The notes beneath the pieces were generated by a model, which was not told where the DNA came from, did no database searches, and worked only from the letters and a program-made list of their open reading frames with translations. Positions 57,219-64,000 of a stretch of 64,000 nucleotides of DNA are shown here, piece by piece (the stretch's first letter is position 1; each line of letters opens with the position of its first letter). Made by a program: the position numbers and the translations under genes. Source of the DNA: Limnothrix sp. CACIAM 69d (lineage in GTDB: Bacteria; Cyanobacteriota; Cyanobacteriia; CACIAM-69d); NCBI GenBank assembly GCA_001913845.2, contig MKGP02000053.1, forward strand, positions 124,001-188,000, given 5' to 3'.

Positions 57219-58763
57219 ATGGATTCGACGCTGCCGCCCTTGGTGCAACAGATGCTTCAGCCGGAGTTTTATCCCCATCCGGTGCAGGAGCCGATCGCCC
57301 TGATTCAAACCCACGTTTCCTTTGTGTTCATCACCGGAGACTGGGTTTATAAACTGAAGAAGCCGGTGAACTTTGGCTTTTTGGACTATTCCACCCTGGA
57401 GCGGCGTAAGGGATTTTGCGATCAAGAAATTGCGCTCAACCAACGCAGCGCGGCGGAACTCTATGTGGGCGTAGTTCCCATTATTCAAACGGGCGATCGC
57501 TACCAATTGGCAGAAGTGGGCGAAGCTGAAGCCAACAATGGGGTGGTGGAATATGCCGTCAAAATGCATCAGTTTCCTCAGGAAAATTTGATGAGCGCCC
57601 GGTTCGATCGCGGCGAAATCACCGAAGCAGACATCATTGAGCTGGCTCGGGTGGTGGCGGAATTTCACCGCACCGCTCCCACCAGCGATTACATCAATTC
57701 CTTTGGGGAAATCCCCCAAATTAAAGTTTCCTTTGATGAAAACTTTCAACAGACCACGGGTTACATTGGCGGGCCCCAAACCCAAGCGCAATTCGACCTA
57801 ACCCAAAGTTGGACAGAAGCTTTTTTTGCGGAAAATGGGGCGCTATTCCAAAGTCGTGTGGCCGGCGGGTTCATTCGCAATGGCCATGGCGATTTGCACT
57901 TGGGCAATATCTGTTGGCTGAACGATCGCCCGCTGTTGTTTGACTGCATTGAGTTCAACGAACCTTTCCGGTTTGTGGACACGATTTACGATGTGGCTTT
58001 TTTGGCCATGGACTTGGAAGCGCGGGGCCGCATTGATTTGGCTAATGCCTTTGTCAATGAATATGCGGAGCGATCGGGCGATTGGGCTGGTTTGGCCCTG
58101 TTGCCGCTGTATCTGAGCCGCCAATCCTACGTGCGGGCCAAGGTCACCTCCTTTTTGCTGAACGATCCGGCAATTCCTGAGGCCGATCGGGCCGCCGCCC
58201 ACGATCGGGCCACCGCTTACTATCGCCAAGCGGCCAGCTATGCCCAACCCCGATCGGGTCAGGTAATTTTGATGTGTGGTCTGTCGGGATCGGGTAAATC
58301 AACCGTGGCTCGGCAATTGGCTCGCCAAACCAACGGGATTCAGATTCGATCGGACGCGGTGCGCAAACATCTGGGCGCTGTGCCCCTCGATCAAAAGGGA
58401 CCGCAATCCCTTTACAGCGCCGAAATGACCGCCAAAACCTACGATCACCTGCTGCAATTGGGGCTGGATTTGGCCAGTCGGGGCGAAACGGTGATTCTTG
58501 ATGCCAAGTATGATCGCCAGGCCTTGCGCCAAACGGTGATTGCCGCCACCCAAGAACGGGAACTGGATTTGGAAATTGTCCATTGCCAAGCCCCGATCGA
58601 GGTGCTGCGCGATCGGCTCAATCAGCGAACCGGTGACATTGCCGATGCCACGGCCGATCTGTTGGCGGTTCAAGTGGCGGCCTTCGAGGCCTTCAGCAAT
58701 GAGGAACGCCTTTGGGTGCGCGAGGTAGACACAGCCCGGGGGGGCGATTTAAAGTTGCAGTAG
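57219..58763 (+). CDS. APH-like kinase fused to P-loop kinase
   Basis: A 514-residue fusion. The first half (about 1-330) is an aminoglycoside-phosphotransferase-like kinase fold with VSFVFITGDWVYKLKKPV near 30, a catalytic loop RNGHGDLHLGN (about 223) and a metal-binding DCIEFNEPFR (about 240). The second half (about 345-514) is an AAA_33-type P-loop kinase with GLSGSGKST (about 354), RSDAVRKHL and DAKYDRQALR. This combination occurs in proteins named as bifunctional aminoglycoside phosphotransferase/ATP-binding protein, whose true substrate is unknown. The start is ATG 57219 with caggag nine bases before; an ATG at 57174 lacks a site. I would not call it a resistance gene. Confidence 0.85.
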   Translation: MDSTLPPLVQQMLQPEFYPHPVQEPIALIQTHVSFVFITGDWVYKLKKPVNFGFLDYSTLERRKGFCDQEIALNQRSAAELYVGVVPIIQTGDRYQLAEVGEAEANNGVVEYAVKMHQFPQENLMSARFDRGEITEADIIELARVVAEFHRTAPTSDYINSFGEIPQIKVSFDENFQQTTGYIGGPQTQAQFDLTQSWTEAFFAENGALFQSRVAGGFIRNGHGDLHLGNICWLNDRPLLFDCIEFNEPFRFVDTIYDVAFLAMDLEARGRIDLANAFVNEYAERSGDWAGLALLPLYLSRQSYVRAKVTSFLLNDPAIPEADRAAAHDRATAYYRQAASYAQPRSGQVILMCGLSGSGKSTVARQLARQTNGIQIRSDAVRKHLGAVPLDQKGPQSLYSAEMTAKTYDHLLQLGLDLASRGETVILDAKYDRQALRQTVIAATQERELDLEIVHCQAPIEVLRDRLNQRTGDIADATADLLAVQVAAFEAFSNEERLWVREVDTARGGDLKLQ

Positions 58764-58917
58764 CTGATTTTCCCGGTGGCGGCTGTTGGCCCTGCGCAAG
58801 TTACCTGCGGTCATTGGTGCTGAGTGAATTGGTGCTGAGTAATCTGGCTCCCAATTCGCACTCAGGACTTGGCAAATTGGGGCAACGGCCGCCCCGATCG
58901 CGACAATCCCCAGACCC

Positions 58918-59226
58918 GTGAGCTATCTGTATCAAGGCTTAGTTTGGTTCTTGCTGTTTTGGCTTGCCCTGGTGGGGGTGGGCTACGGCACGCTGTCAGC
59001 CTTGGTGCTGGCGACCTTTGGTGGTGCTGCTGGATCGATTATTTCCGTGTGGTGGCAGCAGCCGGCCGCCGATCCGGTGGTGACGCGGCGAACGTTTGAT
59101 CGGGTGGAACGTGCGCCGCGTCCCTATCCTTATGAAACCCTGGAATCTTCGCGCCTCAAGCGCCAGGGTCGTCGCCGTCGCCAAATTGGCTGGCTAGATC
59201 AGTGGTTGCGGGTGCGGCCTCGCTAG
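58918..59226 (+). CDS. Small putative membrane protein with basic tail
   Basis: A 102-residue frame starting GTG 58918. Residues 5-45 are hydrophobic, possibly two transmembrane helices separated by a Gly-rich turn, and the C-terminal half is strongly basic (KRQGRRRRQ near 82). No family recognised and no clear Shine-Dalgarno. It fills the gap between two plus-strand genes, and its codon use resembles theirs, so I lean towards a real gene. Confidence 0.5.
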   Translation: MSYLYQGLVWFLLFWLALVGVGYGTLSALVLATFGGAAGSIISVWWQQPAADPVVTRRTFDRVERAPRPYPYETLESSRLKRQGRRRRQIGWLDQWLRVRPR

Positions 59227-59396
59227 GTTGATAAAACGGCTCATCGGTATTACCCAGCGGCAGGAAATTTTTTCAGGGTGAGTGCCTTGTTTTCAGGGTG
59301 AGTGTATTGTCTTAACCCAAGTGCTCTGACTGAGAGCTGACCGTTGTTACGGAGTTCAACAGTCGGCAGCACCCACCGAAGAGGAAACAAGCAACC

Positions 59397-61616
59397 GTGT
59401 GGCAATGGGGTCAATGGCGCGATCAACGCCTGCCTTGGCAAACGCGCCAGGTCGCTGATGTTTTGTTGGTGGCGGCGGTGGCCGGTGGCTTGCTGTTGGC
59501 TCGCTCTTGGGGCTGGCTCCAGCAGGCGGAATTGGTGGCCTATGACTGGCTGATTCGGGCCCGATCGACCCCACCCCTGCGCGATCGGGTGGTGATTGTG
59601 GGGGTGGATGAACCGGATATTCAATTTTTGAAGGTTTGGCCCGCCCGCGATCGAGACTTAGCCCAACTATTGGAAACGCTCGTGGCGGCTCGTCCCGTGG
59701 CGATCGGGCTGGATATTTACCGAGATTTGCCCCTGCCACCGGGCAAGGAACACCTAGAGGAAATTTTTCAGAACAGTCCCGTCCCGATCGTCGGCATTCG
59801 GCTGATGCCCGACTCGGAAAAAAAAGGAATCCTGCCCGCGCCCGCCCTGGCTCGCTATCAGCAAATTGGGTTTAACAACATCATCATCGATCCCGATCGG
59901 CTGGTGCGTCGCCACATTCTCTATTGGTGGCATACGGATTCAAAAACGCGCCAACGCCAAATGCATCAGAGTTTTGCCTTTGTGTTGGCCCAACTGTATT
60001 TGCAACAGCGCCAAGTGACCCTGACCAAAACCGAAGATCCCAAACAACTGCAACTGGGGCGGCTGCGGTTGTCCCCGATCGACCCCAACAGTGGCGGCTA
60101 TCAGGGCATTGATGCCGGCGGTTACCAAATTCTGGCCGATTGGCGGGGCCCTTCCAGAACCGTGCCGGTGGTTTGGTGGCGGGACGTGGTGCAGGGGAAG
60201 GTATCGCCCGCGCAACTCAGTGGGCGAATTGTGGTGATTGGGGCCATGACCGAAAGCCTCAAGGACTATGCCTACACGCCCTACAGCAACCAAGGGCGGG
60301 ATTCGGCCCAACCCATTTTTGGCGCGGAATTGCAGGCCCAGGCGATCGAGCAACTGTTGGAGTCCGCGATCGAGGGGCGGCCGCCCATTCGCACTTGGCC
60401 CGACTGGGTGGAACAGGTTTGGATTTTGTTGTGGACCGCGGCCGGGGCGATCGCCGTGAAGCGATCGCGTTCCATGGGCCAAGCAGCTTTCCATCTGGCC
60501 TTGGCCCTTGGAGCCATCGGCAGCTTCACCGGCCTGAGCCTTGGGTGGGGATGGTGGATCCCGATCGTGCCGGTGGCCATGGGCACGCTGGCCAGCGCCG
60601 GGGGGCTGTGGCTGCTGGCCTTTCAGCGGCAACAGGAACAGACCCGATCGACCCTCTTTTTTCAGCAAGTTTTGGCCGCCATTCCCGAGCCACTGTTTGT
60701 GAAAGACCAGAATCGGCGCTGGATTGCTGTGAATCCCGCCTTTTGCAACTTTACGGGGCTAACCACCACCGATCTGTTGGGGAAACGGGCAGAGGATGTG
60801 TTTTCTCCTGAATTGGCCGCGGCCCTCACGGCGGAGGATCAACGGGCGATCGACCAGTTGGGGCCCGCCGAAACCCAGTTCGCCTGGCCCGATCCCTTTG
60901 GTCGAGAACGAATGGTGAGCACCAAGCGCACCCTCCACCGCGATCGGGCCGGGAATCAGTTCCTCGTGGGGGTGATGCGTGACATTACCGAGCAGTGCCG
61001 AGCCGAAGCGGAATTACGCCGCACCGCCGCCGAACTGCGGGACTATACCCAGCAACTGGAGCTAGCCCACGATGTGTTGCAATACCAAGCCCGCCACGAT
61101 GGCCTCACGGGATTGGTGAACCGTAAATATTTCTATGAGCGACTGGATGTGGCGCTGCAACAAGCCCGCCAGGATCGATTCATGAGCGCGGTTTTATATC
61201 TGGATTTGGATGGGTTCAAGGCCGTGAACGACACCTTGGGCCATCGGGCTGGCGATCTGTTGCTGATTGAATGTGCCCAACGCCTTACCCAAAACCTGCG
61301 GGGCAGCGACACGATCGCCCGGTTTGGTGGTGATGAATTTGTAGCGCTGTTGCCGGCCATTCCCCAAGGGGACGTGGCGGCCAGGGTGGCCGAAAAACTC
61401 CTAGCTGCCGTCAGCAAGCCCTATCGCGTTGAGGGCTGCGACTGCCAAATTACCGTCAGCATTGGCGTGGCCCTGTTTCCCGACGATGCGGAAACGGCCG
61501 ATCAACTCATTGAATATGCCGATTCCGCCATGTTTGCGGCCAAGGGAATGGGGAAAAATGCGTTTTGTCTCTACGGCGAGCCACCGGCCCAGCCCGATCG
61601 GGTTCTGAGAGGCTAG
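59397..61616 (+). CDS. CHASE2-PAS-GGDEF diguanylate cyclase
   Basis: Membrane sensor making cyclic di-GMP. Order: an N-terminal transmembrane helix (about 20-40), a periplasmic CHASE2 domain (about 45-310, with VVIVGVDE and LSGRIVVIGA blocks), two to three transmembrane helices (about 335-420), a PAS domain (about 425-545, VKDQNRRWIAVNPAFCNFTG), a short coiled coil (about 545-565) and a GGDEF domain (about 565-735). The active site RFGGDEF (about 644) is intact, and RGSD at about 634 is a canonical I-site five residues before it, so product inhibition is expected. It starts with GTG 59397 after gaggaa. Extracellular ligand unknown. Contrast with the degenerate GGDEF at the window start. Confidence 0.93.
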   Translation: MWQWGQWRDQRLPWQTRQVADVLLVAAVAGGLLLARSWGWLQQAELVAYDWLIRARSTPPLRDRVVIVGVDEPDIQFLKVWPARDRDLAQLLETLVAARPVAIGLDIYRDLPLPPGKEHLEEIFQNSPVPIVGIRLMPDSEKKGILPAPALARYQQIGFNNIIIDPDRLVRRHILYWWHTDSKTRQRQMHQSFAFVLAQLYLQQRQVTLTKTEDPKQLQLGRLRLSPIDPNSGGYQGIDAGGYQILADWRGPSRTVPVVWWRDVVQGKVSPAQLSGRIVVIGAMTESLKDYAYTPYSNQGRDSAQPIFGAELQAQAIEQLLESAIEGRPPIRTWPDWVEQVWILLWTAAGAIAVKRSRSMGQAAFHLALALGAIGSFTGLSLGWGWWIPIVPVAMGTLASAGGLWLLAFQRQQEQTRSTLFFQQVLAAIPEPLFVKDQNRRWIAVNPAFCNFTGLTTTDLLGKRAEDVFSPELAAALTAEDQRAIDQLGPAETQFAWPDPFGRERMVSTKRTLHRDRAGNQFLVGVMRDITEQCRAEAELRRTAAELRDYTQQLELAHDVLQYQARHDGLTGLVNRKYFYERLDVALQQARQDRFMSAVLYLDLDGFKAVNDTLGHRAGDLLLIECAQRLTQNLRGSDTIARFGGDEFVALLPAIPQGDVAARVAEKLLAAVSKPYRVEGCDCQITVSIGVALFPDDAETADQLIEYADSAMFAAKGMGKNAFCLYGEPPAQPDRVLRG

Positions 61617-61648
61617 GTGCAGCCTGAACCGCTTGGCCAGGCTGCACC
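61616..61648. terminator. Hairpin between the cyclase and enolase genes
   Basis: Perfect 10-bp stem ggtgcagcct (61616-61625) / aggctgcacc (61639-61648), starting at the end of the cyclase stop codon. It lies between converging genes and may end transcripts from both sides; T-runs are absent. Confidence 0.55.
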
Positions 61649-61664
61649 AGCTTTCAGGAGAGGC

Positions 61665-63713
<2,049 letters not shown>

Positions 63714-64000
63714 ATGCTGGTTAAAGCCAAGCCCCAGCCCCTAGCCCCCCGTTGGCAAAAACCCCGATATTCCAGTTGGGAACGGCAGAAGGACGTGACG
63801 ATCGCAATCGGGCGATTTGTCTCGGCCCTGTGGTGGGATCGCGTTCGCAAACAAAACAGCAGCGAGCAACGCAGTCGCCGGGCCCAGTGGTTGGCTCAAA
63901 CCTTGGTGAACTTGGGGCCCGCGTTTATCAAAGTGGGACAAGCCCTGTCCACCCGCCCCGATTTATTGCCGGGGGAATATATCACCGCCCTCAGCCGATT
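63714..64000 (+). CDS. ABC1/UbiB-family kinase, 3' end beyond window
   Basis: The frame from ATG 63714 stays open to the window end, giving 95 residues. After a short Pro-rich tail it reads VNLGPAFIKVGQALSTRPDLLPGEYI, the KxGQ motif of ABC1 kinases, almost identical to residues 112-133 of the protein at 9832. The N-terminal tail is shorter than that paralogue's. Catalytic parts lie outside the window. Confidence 0.88.
   Translation, partial: MLVKAKPQPLAPRWQKPRYSSWERQKDVTIAIGRFVSALWWDRVRKQNSSEQRSRRAQWLAQTLVNLGPAFIKVGQALSTRPDLLPGEYITALSR

Noticed and set aside
57219..58763. Antibiotic-resistance gene
   Set aside because: The APH-like fold is shared by many small-molecule kinases, and the fusion to a P-loop kinase is a chromosomal family without known resistance role.

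Overview
The window looks like a chromosomal segment of a cyanobacterium. The rpoC gene is split into rpoC1 and rpoC2, and the HIP1 octamer GCGATCGC is scattered through genes and spacers. Several genes are typical of oxygenic phototrophs: acsF, a ycf51 homologue, rpaB (ycf27), a CCB-type cytochrome b6 assembly factor, and a VKOR-thioredoxin fusion. I cannot name the genus. Apart from one short MITE-like element and some small palindromes I see no insertion sequence, prophage, CRISPR array, tRNA or rRNA.

Region by region. 1-6.7 kb: the end of a PAS-GAF-(degenerate GGDEF) protein, thrS, a secreted cysteine-repeat protein, a bactofilin, a DUF72 protein and a tiny membrane protein. 6.7-7.6 kb: an AT-rich spacer with a nested palindromic element. 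7.6-14.7 kb: protoporphyrinogen oxidase (HemY type), an ABC1-family kinase, a small conserved cyanobacterial protein, a Cof-type HAD phosphatase and a VOC-fold protein. 15.3-17.5 kb: a large, repeat-built calcium-binding (RTX) protein. 17.9-25.3 kb: Ycf51, a zinc-ribbon PP2C phosphatase, VKOR-Trx, acsF and hisD. 25.8-36.8 kb: the transcription/translation cluster rpsT-tatD-rpoB-rpoC1-rpoC2. 37-45.4 kb: gcvT, rqcH, a secreted protein, a universal stress protein, a UvrD/PcrA helicase and dapA. 45.4-46.9 kb: a 1.5-kb gene-poor gap. 46.9-54.7 kb: RNase J with a long N-terminal extension, a PD-(D/E)XK-like protein, ccb-rpaB (minus strand), radA and an adenosine-deaminase-like gene. 55.1-64 kb: purA-rplY, an APH/P-loop fusion kinase, a CHASE2-PAS-GGDEF cyclase, enolase, and the start of a second ABC1 kinase.

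Most of the content is housekeeping: tRNA charging, RNA polymerase, ribosomal proteins S20 and L25, RNA turnover, ribosome quality control, DNA repair, and purine, lysine, histidine, glycine and tetrapyrrole metabolism. A regulatory and photosynthesis-assembly layer is interleaved (RpaB, CCB, VKOR, AcsF, PPOX, ABC1 kinases, c-di-GMP enzymes, PP2C). The points most worth following up are the modular RTX protein with in-frame minisatellites, an apparent large insertion near the C-terminus of RpoC1, the N-terminal extension of RNase J beside an expanded gap, a deaminase-like enzyme with an altered active-site Asp-Asp pair, a four-repeat cysteine protein, and several dispersed palindromes.
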